34,231 nucleotides of DNA from Thermodesulfobacteriales bacterium (GTDB taxonomy: Bacteria > Desulfobacterota > Thermodesulfobacteria > Thermodesulfobacteriales > Thermodesulfatatoraceae): contig JALSKZ010000074.1 of assembly GCA_026988575.1 (NCBI GenBank), positions 1 through 34,231 of the forward strand, read 5' to 3'. The notes under the pieces are model-generated. The model made no database searches and was not told where the DNA came from. It saw only the letters and a program-made list of their open reading frames with translations. The position numbers and the translations under genes were made by a program. Shown piece after piece: positions 7,840 through 15,818 of the stretch (positions within the stretch are counted from its first letter, which is position 1; the number at the start of each line of letters is the position of its first letter).

Positions 7840-8595
7840 TTAAGATAGCTTTTCTGATACAGGTATACGTACCCTCCGCCACCCGCGGAGGGTAAGGAGG
7901 ACGGGGCCAGATAGGGCATAGAGGAAAAATACAATAAAAAAGGTCACCTGGGGTTCGGTGGCTATGACCGTCAAGATGAGGACAAACGAGACCAAAGTAT
8001 AAAACGGATGCCGTTCAGCCCAGGGCATGCGTTTAAAGCTAAAATAGGGGATATTGCTGACCATCAGGTAAGAGAGGATGTATACCATGGCAAGAATAGC
8101 TATATGTTTGACCGGCGGGTCAAGCCCCAACCAGCGCATAAACAATACGGAAGTCACTACCAGACCCGCAGCCGCCGGGCTCGGTAGCCCCGAAAAATAC
8201 GTCTTGGCCGAACCCGAGGCCTGTATATTGAAACGGGCCAGACGTAGGGCGGCGGTGGCTACATAAAGGAAACATGCCAGCCACCCGTAGCGACCATATA
8301 CCTTGAGGGCAAACATGTAGGCCAGTAGGGCTGGGGCAAGGCCAAAGGATACCAGATCGCACAGGGAGTCATACTCTACCCCGAAACGGCTGGCTGTACC
8401 TGTAATACGGGCCACACGACCATCTAAGATATCAAAGATCATGGCCATTAGTACCGCCGCCGCGGCCCGAAAATAGTGCCCCTCAATAGAGGCTATAATA
8501 GCGTAAAAGCCACAGAAGAGATTGCCCGTCGTGAACAAGCTAGGCAACAAATAAATAGACCTCTTTTTTTCTTGGTTGTTCTGGTAATTAGCCAT
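7840..8595 (-). CDS. pssA: CDP-diacylglycerol-serine O-phosphatidyltransferase (phosphatidylserine synthase)
   Basis: This integral membrane enzyme makes phosphatidylserine from CDP-diacylglycerol and serine. The CDP-alcohol phosphatidyltransferase signature DGxxARx8Gx3Dx3D is present as DGRVARITGTASRFGVEYDS and continues LCD. Several hydrophobic segments follow across the remaining length, as expected for the family; the 251-residue size is normal for the B. subtilis-type membrane enzyme. The ATG overlaps the psd stop by 8 bases, so the two genes are translationally coupled. The product is the substrate of the neighbouring Psd, and together they give phosphatidylethanolamine. Confidence 0.94.
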   Translation of the reverse strand: MANYQNNQEKKRSIYLLPSLFTTGNLFCGFYAIIASIEGHYFRAAAAVLMAMIFDILDGRVARITGTASRFGVEYDSLCDLVSFGLAPALLAYMFALKVYGRYGWLACFLYVATAALRLARFNIQASGSAKTYFSGLPSPAAAGLVVTSVLFMRWLGLDPPVKHIAILAMVYILSYLMVSNIPYFSFKRMPWAERHPFYTLVSFVLILTVIATEPQVTFFIVFFLYALSGPVLLTLRGWRRVRIPVSEKLS

Positions 8596-9247
8596 TTTGT
8601 ACGCGCCAAGGGTGCCACAAAAGAGGGGTTTCTCCCGCTCTTACCCGGTGGCCTATATTTACTAATATCTTGCTGCCCTCTGCAGGTACCAACACTTCTA
8701 GTCTTGATCCAAAACGGATCATGCCTATGCGTTCTCCAGCCAGCACTTCCTCCCCTGGTTGGACAAAGGGGACCGTACGCCGGGCAATAAGGCCAGCCAC
8801 TTGCACAGTAAGTAACCGGAGACCATCCAGCCGCTCCATAAGGTAGAGACACCTTTCGTTTTCCTTTGCCGCTTCGGACCTATTGGCCGGTAAGAAGCAA
8901 CCGGGTTTGTGGATTATTTCTATTATCTTCCCACTAACCGGGGCCCGATTCACGTGCACATCAAAGAGGCTCATAAATATACTTATCTGGTACACGTCGG
9001 TGTTTAACCATTCGTCTTCGGCCAAACGGCGAATACCTATTATTTTTCCGTCTGCCGGGGAGATAACGAGCTCTCGATCATAAGGAGGGTACCGATCCGG
9101 ATCGCGGAAAAAATAGGCACAGGCTCCTGCAAGCCCCAGCGCCCAAAGGGCAGACCTCTTTCGCCTGAAGTGTCCTAAGACCGCCGCCAAGGCAGCTGGC
9201 CCCCCTACAAAGGGTAACCCTTGTCTATTTATCCCTAAAAACGACAT
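8588..9247 (-). CDS. psd: Phosphatidylserine decarboxylase (short form)
   Basis: Psd converts phosphatidylserine to phosphatidylethanolamine using a pyruvoyl group made by self-cleavage. The 219-residue size is the compact Psd form. Motifs are SPADGKIIGI (63-72), FMSLFDVHVNRAPVSG (91-106) and the processing site RFGSRLEVLVP, where cleavage is expected between Gly180 and Ser181, leaving the pyruvoyl on the small C-terminal chain. Residues 13-46 are hydrophobic and likely anchor it to the inner membrane. AAGGAG lies upstream of the ATG. It immediately precedes pssA in the same operon and follows the Hpt gene by 24 bases. Confidence 0.94.
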   Translation of the reverse strand: MSFLGINRQGLPFVGGPAALAAVLGHFRRKRSALWALGLAGACAYFFRDPDRYPPYDRELVISPADGKIIGIRRLAEDEWLNTDVYQISIFMSLFDVHVNRAPVSGKIIEIIHKPGCFLPANRSEAAKENERCLYLMERLDGLRLLTVQVAGLIARRTVPFVQPGEEVLAGERIGMIRFGSRLEVLVPAEGSKILVNIGHRVRAGETPLLWHPWRVQNG

Positions 9248-9271
9248 ATTGTTCTCCTTAACGCAAAGTGC

Positions 9272-9625
9272 TTACGATGACAAGCATTCTTGGACTTCAT
9301 CTGCAAAATAATTACAAAGAACTTTTATTTCTGAAATCAATTTTTGATATTGTTCGGGGGGTAAATCTTCTCTTTCTATACGTAGGGCTCTTTCACGTAC
9401 GTCTTCTAGATATATTGTCCCTGCTGCGCCTTTGAGGCTATGGGCCTTTTCTTTTAAGATAGAGAGGTGGCCTTTTTCTAAGGCCTTTTCCATCTCTTCG
9501 ATCAGACCTTTGGCCGAGACGAGAAAAAGCTCTACGAGCTCTTTACAGAGTTGTAAATCGTTGCCTGTTTCTTCCCAAAAACGGGGCCAGTCCCAATTTA
9601 TTTTTTTTGCTTTATCTAGATTCAC
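9272..9625 (-). CDS. Hpt (histidine phosphotransfer) domain protein
   Basis: The 117-residue protein is all helical with the Hpt signature AHSLKGAAGTI; His62 is the predicted phospho-acceptor and Lys65-Gly66 the conserved pair. Stand-alone Hpt proteins relay phosphate between hybrid kinases and response regulators. The only receiver gene nearby is the single-domain regulator at 5634-6002 on the same strand; a partnership is inference. The GTG at 9623-9625 is the first start after an in-frame stop. No kinase is in the window. Neighbours are mnmA upstream and psd downstream, which have no obvious link to signalling. Confidence 0.88.
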   Translation of the reverse strand: MNLDKAKKINWDWPRFWEETGNDLQLCKELVELFLVSAKGLIEEMEKALEKGHLSILKEKAHSLKGAAGTIYLEDVRERALRIEREDLPPEQYQKLISEIKVLCNYFADEVQECLSS

Positions 9626-9672
9626 CTTTTTGCCCTTTTAAGAAGGCTTATTTTAAAAATAATCGGTTTTTT

Positions 9673-10713
9673 TTAGAAATCTAGTAAGCCTTGAGGGAGG
9701 ATTTCTGCTGCCCCAAGCACCAGATCGTCTCGATAAAATACGGCAAATTGCCCCGGAGTGATCGCCGGTTGGGGGTGATCAAATACTATATGTAGAGTTT
9801 GGTCTTCAGGATAGACCGTAGCTGGGGCTTCTTGATGACGATAGCGTATGCGTACTAGGGCCTTAAAAGGTCGTTGTAAGGGTAAGGGATAGAGTAAATT
9901 CAGTTTATGGGCCCAAAACTCTTTGCGGTAAAGATATTTCTTGGGGCCTACAATGAGTCTATTGTGGGTTATATCAAGGCCTACTACATAATAGGGGCGG
10001 CCTAGACGCAAGCCAAGACCGCGCCGTTGCCCAATAGTATAGGCGTATAGCCCCTTATGTTGGCCCACTACTTGGCCTGAGACAGTGATTATATCCCCTG
10101 GGGGAAAATCTAGGTCGGTAAACAATTTACGGTAATCTCCTCTTATAAAACACACTTCCTGGCTTTCAGGGGCGGTAAGGGTAAAAAGTCCTAGACGGAT
10201 GGCCTCTTTGAGGACCTCTTGTTTCTGCCAGTGACCCAAGGGAAATAGGGCGTGGGAAAGCTGTTTAGGGGAGAGAAGGGCCAAAAAATAAGACTGATCC
10301 TTGCCTTTATCTAACCCCTTGTAAAGGAGATGTTGATCTAGGTGGGGGTTATACTCAACCCGTGCGTAATGACCTGTGGCCATTACCGAGGCCCCCAGTC
10401 GTTGGGCCTCTTCCCAAAGGAGCCCGAATTTTATCTCTCTATTACAGAGCATACAGGGGTTGGGGGTCAGCCCCTGACGATAGGCGTTTATAAAATAGCG
10501 GATTATCTTTTCTCTAAAGGGCTTAGTAAGGTCCACCACGTGGCAAGAAAGGTGCAAACGGCGGCAGATCTCTTCTACGCGTTCTATCTCTCTGGAGGGG
10601 TTAGGTTGAGAAAGCAGGGCAAATAGTCCTAAACAAGGTCGTTGCTGGGCCACAAGGTGGGCCGCCAAGGCGCTATCTGCCCCGCCACTTAACGCTACGG
10701 CCGTTAACTCCAT
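9673..10713 (-). CDS. mnmA: tRNA-specific 2-thiouridylase MnmA
   Basis: MnmA makes the 2-thiouridine of wobble U34 in Lys, Glu and Gln tRNAs, activating the base with ATP. The PP-loop is VALSGGADSALAAHL near residue 6. Later motifs are PNPCMLCNREIKFG (84-97), ATGHYARV (112-119), KDQSYFLALL and ESQEVCFI, then the YTIGQRRGLG barrel motif. The conserved cysteines are Cys90 and Cys188. Cys87 sits where the E. coli protein has Asp99, giving a CxxC plus Cys triad that could hold an iron-sulfur cluster. At 346 residues it is slightly shorter than the E. coli enzyme. Its start overlaps the NIL-ferredoxin stop by ten bases, so the two are coupled. Confidence 0.94.
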   Translation of the reverse strand: MELTAVALSGGADSALAAHLVAQQRPCLGLFALLSQPNPSREIERVEEICRRLHLSCHVVDLTKPFREKIIRYFINAYRQGLTPNPCMLCNREIKFGLLWEEAQRLGASVMATGHYARVEYNPHLDQHLLYKGLDKGKDQSYFLALLSPKQLSHALFPLGHWQKQEVLKEAIRLGLFTLTAPESQEVCFIRGDYRKLFTDLDFPPGDIITVSGQVVGQHKGLYAYTIGQRRGLGLRLGRPYYVVGLDITHNRLIVGPKKYLYRKEFWAHKLNLLYPLPLQRPFKALVRIRYRHQEAPATVYPEDQTLHIVFDHPQPAITPGQFAVFYRDDLVLGAAEILPQGLLDF

Positions 10714-11135
10714 TCTGCTGTACGCCGTTCAAAATGTACTTCCATGGCCCTTACCGGACATACAGGGACACATAGCTCACACCCACTACAGCGATCTGCA
10801 TCAAAGACGATTTCCATGGTTTCGGTATTTACATACAAGGCACCAGTGGGGCAAACGGCAGTACAAAATCCGCAGTGGATGCAGCGTTCAAGATTACGTT
10901 GTATCTCTTGGCCAATGGTCTTAACTTCTACCCCGAGTTCTCTCAAGAAGGCCAGTCCCTTATTAAAATTTTTGGGATGACCAGAAAGTTCCATGATCAT
11001 TAAGCCCTCTTTGCCTGGTAATATGGTGGCTTTCAGGATGTTGAACGAGAGATCAAATTCTTTTACCAAGCGGTATACAATAGGTTGGTCGACGATGTCG
11101 GCTGGGAAACGCAGGACCAAGATTCGTTTGTACAT
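10704..11135 (-). CDS. NIL-domain ferredoxin (2[4Fe-4S])
   Basis: This 143-residue protein has an N-terminal NIL-type domain (about residues 1-77, the fold also found on methionine ABC transporter ATPases) and a C-terminal bacterial ferredoxin. Cys85, 88, 91 and 95 and Cys116, 119, 122 and 126 form two complete CxxCxxCxxxCP motifs. Similar small NIL-ferredoxins in methanogens take part in sulfide incorporation into homocysteine, which is established for that family but not shown here. Cotranscription with mnmA (overlapping) and the YcaO gene (16-base gap) suggests it could feed electrons or sulfur to a thiolation reaction. AGGAGG lies six bases before the ATG. Confidence 0.9.
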   Translation of the reverse strand: MYKRILVLRFPADIVDQPIVYRLVKEFDLSFNILKATILPGKEGLMIMELSGHPKNFNKGLAFLRELGVEVKTIGQEIQRNLERCIHCGFCTAVCPTGALYVNTETMEIVFDADRCSGCELCVPVCPVRAMEVHFERRTAEWS

Positions 11136-11151
11136 ATAAACCTCCTACTAT

Positions 11152-12864
11152 TCAGACCCTTAGCAACCTGCGATAAGGATACAGGTCGAGGTTAGGGTCT
11201 AGCTCTTGGGCCACATTAAAAAATTCTTGGGCCTTGTCCTTTAACCCCAAACGGGCCAAACAGGCCCCGACATTGGCGTGATCTTGGGCACTTTGGGGGT
11301 TTAATTCCAGGGCCTTTAAATAGGCCTCTAGGGCAGAGGAGATGTCGTTTAATTTAAAGCAAGCCGTACCCAAGATATTATAAAGCTCGGGTAGTTCCCC
11401 GTGAGATAAGGCTTTTTCGGCGGTTTGCCGTGCCTTTTTGTAGGAACCCTCCGCTAAGTACAAGTGGGCTAGGTGACACCATATGCCTATCATGTCTTCT
11501 TTAGGGGGGTCTAAAACCAAGGCAGATTCAAAATATGCGCGCGCTTCATGAGGGCGATGGAGCTGGACTAATATTTGTCCTAAATAGCTTTCAAGGTAGT
11601 AGCGCTTGGGGGCCTTGTCCCTTAAGAACAGGAGGATATCCAAGGCCTCTTGCGGTTCCGCGTAGAGGGCTACCGTGCGTACTAGTTGATACAATAAAGA
11701 TATACAAATGCGGCTGCGAAAATGAGCCCCTGGAATAGACGTATAGACTACAGGGATGTTGAGGCAAGGATCGGTAAAGTCCGATACATATACCAGGAAA
11801 TCCTTACTGGCCAAGCGGCTAGCCAACTCGTGGAGCTCTTCTACGTGGTCTGGCCTGGACAAATCGGGTAGATCTCCCAGTTCGCAAGTACCTTTTTGAT
11901 CCAGCACGTGTCTTGCTTCTTCCAGGGTGGTGTACTTAGGCAGGCCGCTTTCCAGGTAATGTCCTTCGGTATCAAAGTCTCCAGCAAGCTGGGCCACTTC
12001 TGTTAGGGCCCGTACCAAGGCCCTTTGGGGACTGGTGGCTGTACCAGCAGTATAGACGATCTCTGATCTATGGGGAAAGGTAGAAGGATCGTAAGCCAGG
12101 GCAGCTACGGTGGGGACAGGCATACCCAAGGTCATGTCCCTCAGATATAACTTTACCCCCAACCTTTTAAAACAGTTTAATAGGGCGTTAACTTCGGCGT
12201 CTTCTCCCTTGACCTCTAGACCTGGTAGAACCAGCTTATTTCTACTCGCTATAGCACAAACATGCCTTTCAATTACCTCACAAAGGCCCTGAACGGCTGC
12301 TTCGGCCCAGGTATTACCCGCAGAAGAACCATTGTATTCGTAAAGCAACCAGAACCAAAAAATTGGTATAAATCTCTCGGCCTCGGTAAATGCCTCGTAA
12401 GCACATTCCCAATGAAGGGGAATTTTAGGCAAAATTTCTTGGATAAAGCCCCTGGTTTGGTCCTGAGCAGGTTCTTCTACACTTTGCAACAAGGTCTCTA
12501 AAGAGAGGGCCTTGGGGCCCAATTCCTCTAACGAGGCCCTGATAAAAGGTCTGGAGCGGATCTTTTTAAACAGACAATAACGCTCCACTAGCTCCATTAG
12601 GGCACTGGCTTGGGCCAGCTCTTCGGTGGTCCCTTTGCCCATCTGTTTAACGTTACCCGTAAGGGCTAGGCCGTCTGAGCCATAAAGGCTCATATATATC
12701 GGTATTCCTAAGCGTCCTTTGTCTACGCGGCGTAACTCTTGGAAAATACGTCCTTTTTGACTAAGAACACCCTCTACCCATTGTATGGTTTGGGCAGGGC
12801 TTAAGTGTTTATCGGCCACTAATTTGGGCGAAGGTCTTTTAAATAAAGAGGCCAAGCCTTCCAT
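11152..12864 (-). CDS. YcaO-domain protein with C-terminal TPR repeats
   Basis: YcaO proteins use ATP to activate amide or peptide backbones, making azolines, thioamides or helping other thiolation steps. The ATP/Mg motifs are present: GKGTTEELAQASALMELVER (76-95), GNTWAEAAVQGLCEVIERHV (183-202) and RALVRALTEVAQ (281-292). After about residue 420 there are four TPR-like repeats ending near residue 560. The PxPxP tail typical of azoline-forming YcaO enzymes is absent. No precursor peptide, TfuA partner or TOMM dehydrogenase is seen nearby. It leads an operon with the NIL-ferredoxin and mnmA. AGGAG lies eight bases before the ATG. The substrate is unknown; a role in sulfur transfer is inferred from the neighbours. 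Confidence 0.88.
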   Translation of the reverse strand: MEGLASLFKRPSPKLVADKHLSPAQTIQWVEGVLSQKGRIFQELRRVDKGRLGIPIYMSLYGSDGLALTGNVKQMGKGTTEELAQASALMELVERYCLFKKIRSRPFIRASLEELGPKALSLETLLQSVEEPAQDQTRGFIQEILPKIPLHWECAYEAFTEAERFIPIFWFWLLYEYNGSSAGNTWAEAAVQGLCEVIERHVCAIASRNKLVLPGLEVKGEDAEVNALLNCFKRLGVKLYLRDMTLGMPVPTVAALAYDPSTFPHRSEIVYTAGTATSPQRALVRALTEVAQLAGDFDTEGHYLESGLPKYTTLEEARHVLDQKGTCELGDLPDLSRPDHVEELHELASRLASKDFLVYVSDFTDPCLNIPVVYTSIPGAHFRSRICISLLYQLVRTVALYAEPQEALDILLFLRDKAPKRYYLESYLGQILVQLHRPHEARAYFESALVLDPPKEDMIGIWCHLAHLYLAEGSYKKARQTAEKALSHGELPELYNILGTACFKLNDISSALEAYLKALELNPQSAQDHANVGACLARLGLKDKAQEFFNVAQELDPNLDLYPYRRLLRV

Positions 12865-12946
12865 GAAGTGCTCCTAAGGCTCAAATTTTGAAATACATAT
12901 TTTGGCAGAAAATGAAGGGTTAGGGAATAGGGGATAAAAATAAAAA

Positions 12947-12968
12947 AGCCCCGCCGGCCAGCGGGGCT
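12947..12968 (-). terminator. Rho-independent terminator of the cold-shock gene
   Basis: AGCCCCGC (12947-12954) pairs with GCGGGGCT (12961-12968) around a six-base loop. On the minus strand the stem is followed by TTTTTATTTTTATCC. It lies 23 bases after the stop of the cold-shock gene and separates it from the ycaO operon. Confidence 0.9.
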
Positions 12969-12991
12969 ATGGTTGCACGATAAAGGACAAA

Positions 12992-13195
12992 TTAATCTAC
13001 AACTTGGACATTGGCGGCCTGTTCACCCTTTGGCCCATTTGTGATCTCGAATTCTACGGTTTGTCCTTCTTGTAAGGTCTTAAAACCATCCATTCTGATG
13101 GCGGAATAATGTACAAAGACATCACCACCATCTTCCCTAGAAATAAACCCATACCCCTTCTTTTCATCGAACCATTTTACTTTACCTCTAACCAT
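12992..13195 (-). CDS. Cold-shock domain protein (CspA family)
   Basis: This 67-residue OB-fold protein binds single-stranded RNA and DNA and melts mRNA secondary structure. RNP1 is KGYGFI at 13-18 and RNP2 is DVFVHY at 25-30, with the usual start [21 protein letters not shown] lies ten bases before the ATG. It appears monocistronic: a strong terminator follows, and about 205 bases of A/T-rich sequence precede it. Csp genes often have long 5' leaders that control translation; here a leader of up to about 85 bases is possible if the -10-like box near 13284 is real. Confidence 0.96.
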   Translation of the reverse strand: MVRGKVKWFDEKKGYGFISREDGGDVFVHYSAIRMDGFKTLQEGQTVEFEITNGPKGEQAANVQVVD

Positions 13196-13283
13196 GTTAC
13201 TAAAAACCTCCTAAAAATTATTCCATGAAGTAGACTAACATTTTTTATCGGTTTGTAAAGAAAAAAAGAAAAATTTAGAATGG

Positions 13284-13300
13284 ATTATAAAAATTTTTAT
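13284..13300 (-). promoter_or_regulatory. Possible promoter/palindrome upstream of the cold-shock gene
   Basis: On the minus strand TATAAT (13284-13289) matches the -10 consensus, but no good -35 box is seen 16-18 bases upstream. It overlaps a perfect 14-bp palindrome, ATAAAAATTTTTAT (13287-13300), which may be an operator or simply A/T-rich promoter DNA. Confidence 0.35.
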
Positions 13301-13400
13301 CAAGCTCTCTTTTTAAATAGAAAGGCTTGAGTTTATTTTTCCTGTCTGGATGGATTATTTTTGATTTTTGCTTTGTTTTGATCATCTTTAGTTTGTATTT

Positions 13401-14480
13401 TTATTGGGCTTCGGGGATCATTTGTCTTAATTCTTCAAACTTTTTCTTGGCCTCTGGAGATAATTTACGGGGAACGGTTATTCGGGCCTCCACGTAAAGG
13501 TCTCCCCTTCCGCCGCCGGGTTTAGGAAGGCCTTTTCCCCGAATTCTAAATTTTTGTCCGCATTGGGTACCAGCCGGCACTTTCATACGTATCTTGCCGT
13601 TCAACGTGGGCACTTCGGTATGACCTCCCAAGACAGCCGTAAACAGACCAATAGGGTGTTTTATATAGAGGTCATACCCTTTTCGTTCAAAACGGGGGTC
13701 GGGTTGGACTATGAGTTCTAAGTAGAGATCTCCTGGAGGGCCACCGTTTTGTCCAGGGCGTCCTTTTCCTGGGATCCTCAATCGCGTCCCCGTATCTGCC
13801 CCCGGGGGGATTTTTACCTTTAGACGTTGGGTCTCTTGGACCACTCCTGTACCCCTACAAGAGGCACACGGTGTGGTGGAAATCTGTCCCTTACCGCCAC
13901 AGTAGGGGCAGATTTCGATCATATGGACATTTCCTTTGGTGTATTCACGCCGACCTTTACCACCACAGTGTGGACAAGCGGTGGCAGAAGAGAGGTCTAT
14001 CCCACGTCCCTGGCACCTGGGACAAGGCCTCTCCAAAGGGACCTGGATCTCGACTTCTCCTCCCAGGGCAGCTTCCCTGAATGGTATTTCTACTTGGTAG
14101 AGTACATCAGCCCCTGGTTCGGGACGGGTACGCCAATCTTTTTCAAAACCGAATAGGTTGCTAAATATGTCCGAAAAGTCTGCAAAAGGGCCGCTTTCGT
14201 CGGTAAATATGCTAAAATCATAGGCCTTTTCCCCTTGAGGGGTAGTAAAACTGTAGGCCCTGGCGGCCTGGCGGAGGCTATCGTATTCGGCCCTTTTCTT
14301 AGGGTCCGAAAGGATTTCATAGGCCTCGCTTATCTCCTTGAATTTTTCTTCTGCCTTTTTGTCTCCTGGATGTAGATCCGGATGATATTTCCGGGCCAGC
14401 CGTCGATAGGCCTTTTTGATCTCCTCTTCACTGGCCTCCGGACTGACTCCCAATATTTCGTAAAGATCTTTTTTGATCAT
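13401..14480 (-). CDS. dnaJ: Chaperone protein DnaJ (Hsp40)
   Basis: DnaJ delivers unfolded proteins to DnaK and stimulates its ATPase. The J domain has YHPDLHPG with HPD at 33-35. A glycine-poor linker with [17 protein letters not shown] replaces the usual long Gly/Phe region. Four CxxCxGxG zinc motifs follow: Cys153/156, 169/172, 191/194 and 205/208. The C-terminal substrate-binding domains include the segments [19 protein letters not shown] and [12 protein letters not shown]. At 359 residues it is close to typical DnaJ. dnaK and grpE are not in the window, and no CIRCE element is seen in the 96-base divergent gap shared with xseA. Confidence 0.94.
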   Translation of the reverse strand: MIKKDLYEILGVSPEASEEEIKKAYRRLARKYHPDLHPGDKKAEEKFKEISEAYEILSDPKKRAEYDSLRQAARAYSFTTPQGEKAYDFSIFTDESGPFADFSDIFSNLFGFEKDWRTRPEPGADVLYQVEIPFREAALGGEVEIQVPLERPCPRCQGRGIDLSSATACPHCGGKGRREYTKGNVHMIEICPYCGGKGQISTTPCASCRGTGVVQETQRLKVKIPPGADTGTRLRIPGKGRPGQNGGPPGDLYLELIVQPDPRFERKGYDLYIKHPIGLFTAVLGGHTEVPTLNGKIRMKVPAGTQCGQKFRIRGKGLPKPGGGRGDLYVEARITVPRKLSPEAKKKFEELRQMIPEAQ

Positions 14481-14576
14481 GGTAGCACCCCTACAAAACT
14501 ATCTAGTCCAATTTTTATAGAACGAGTAATCTGTTTAGATATGGTCAAACACTCCTAAGCAAAAAGGTTAAGTCCA

Positions 14577-15818
14577 ATGAACAAAAGCGCAAGGCTTTGG
14601 GAGCAAACCCCAGCATACCAGCGGAAGATCTTTAGTATCAAAGAATTGACCACGGTCTTAAAAGATCTTCTGGAGGCCAATTTCCCGCTAGTTTGGGTAG
14701 AGGGAGAGGTGGCTAATCTTAGACTACCCCGTTCCGGGCACATCTATTTTACCCTGCGCGATGAGGAAGCCACTTTAAGGGCGGTGCTTTTTCGTACGCA
14801 GCGTTCCTTTGTCCCCTTTTCCCTAGAGGAAGGGTTACACGTGGTGTGTTTAGGCCGGCTTTCTGTATATGCGCCCCGAGGGGAATATCAATTAATTGTC
14901 CAATTAGTTGAACCACGGGGACTGGGGGCCTTACAGCTTGCCCTGGAACAACTTAAACGCAAACTCCAGGCTGAAGGCCTCTTTGCCTCCGAGAGAAAGC
15001 GCCCCCTGCCTCTGGTGCCGGCCAAAATAGGGGTGGTGACCTCTCTTTCCGGGGCCGCCTTAAGGGACTTCCTAAAAGTGGCCCTTTTGCGGTGGCCCAA
15101 AGCGCATATCCAGATTTGTCCGGTGCGGGTTCAGGGGGAAAAGGCGGCCCAAGAAATTGTTCAGGCCCTGAGGCTCCTTGGTGAAGATCCCTCGATAGAG
15201 GTCATCGTGGTGACCCGTGGAGGTGGGTCTCTGGAAGACCTTTGGGCCTTTAACGAAGAGGTAGTGGCGCGGGCTGTATATGCCTCTCCCGTACCTGTGG
15301 TCTCCGCGGTAGGTCACGAGATAGACTATACTATTTGTGACCTGGTGGCTGATGTGCGGGTACCTACACCCACCGCTGCGGCCCAGATCGTTTTCCCCTG
15401 TGAAGACGAATTAAAAGGCCTTCTTAATACCTTTGAGAAAAGACTCCAGCAGGCCCTGGCCAGGGTGGTGGAAACCAATCTCCATAAGCTCAAGGCCTTG
15501 AGTGCGCGTCTCCGGGATCCTCGTCGGGATCTGAAAGATTTTCGCCAGCAACTCACGGTTTGGCAAGGGCGTCTTGACCGGGCGTGTAATAACCTCATGC
15601 ACCGCAAGACCGATCAATTTCACCAGCTCTTGCGTCAGCTAGAGGCCGTTTCTCCGTTGGCCGTTCTTTCTCGTGGGTACAGCGTGATACGGCGCCTTCC
15701 GGAAGGGGATATAATACGTGAGGCCCAAAGATTAAAAAAGGGAGATAAGGTGGAAATTATCTTTCACAAGGGCTTGGCCCGGGCCACTATTGATGAGGTG
15801 GGTGGTGAAGATTCTTAG
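14577..15818 (+). CDS. xseA: Exodeoxyribonuclease VII large subunit
   Basis: XseA is the catalytic subunit of exonuclease VII, which degrades single-stranded DNA. The N-terminal OB-fold is visible in FPLVWVEGEVANLRLPRSGH and YFTLRDEEATLRAVLF. The catalytic core has IGVVTSLSGAALRDFL, VVTRGGGSLEDLWAFN and SAVGHEIDYTICDLVADVR, followed by PTPTAAA and a long coiled-coil region (about 275-365) used to bind XseB. The 413-residue length is normal. The start ATG lies in the divergent gap opposite dnaJ. The small subunit gene xseB follows after one intervening gene. Confidence 0.95.
   Translation: MNKSARLWEQTPAYQRKIFSIKELTTVLKDLLEANFPLVWVEGEVANLRLPRSGHIYFTLRDEEATLRAVLFRTQRSFVPFSLEEGLHVVCLGRLSVYAPRGEYQLIVQLVEPRGLGALQLALEQLKRKLQAEGLFASERKRPLPLVPAKIGVVTSLSGAALRDFLKVALLRWPKAHIQICPVRVQGEKAAQEIVQALRLLGEDPSIEVIVVTRGGGSLEDLWAFNEEVVARAVYASPVPVVSAVGHEIDYTICDLVADVRVPTPTAAAQIVFPCEDELKGLLNTFEKRLQQALARVVETNLHKLKALSARLRDPRRDLKDFRQQLTVWQGRLDRACNNLMHRKTDQFHQLLRQLEAVSPLAVLSRGYSVIRRLPEGDIIREAQRLKKGDKVEIIFHKGLARATIDEVGGEDS

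Noticed and set aside
14481-14576. A search for a heat-shock CIRCE operator between dnaJ and xseA
   Set aside because: No TTAGCACTC-type inverted repeat is present; only short repeats of AGTCCAA are seen.
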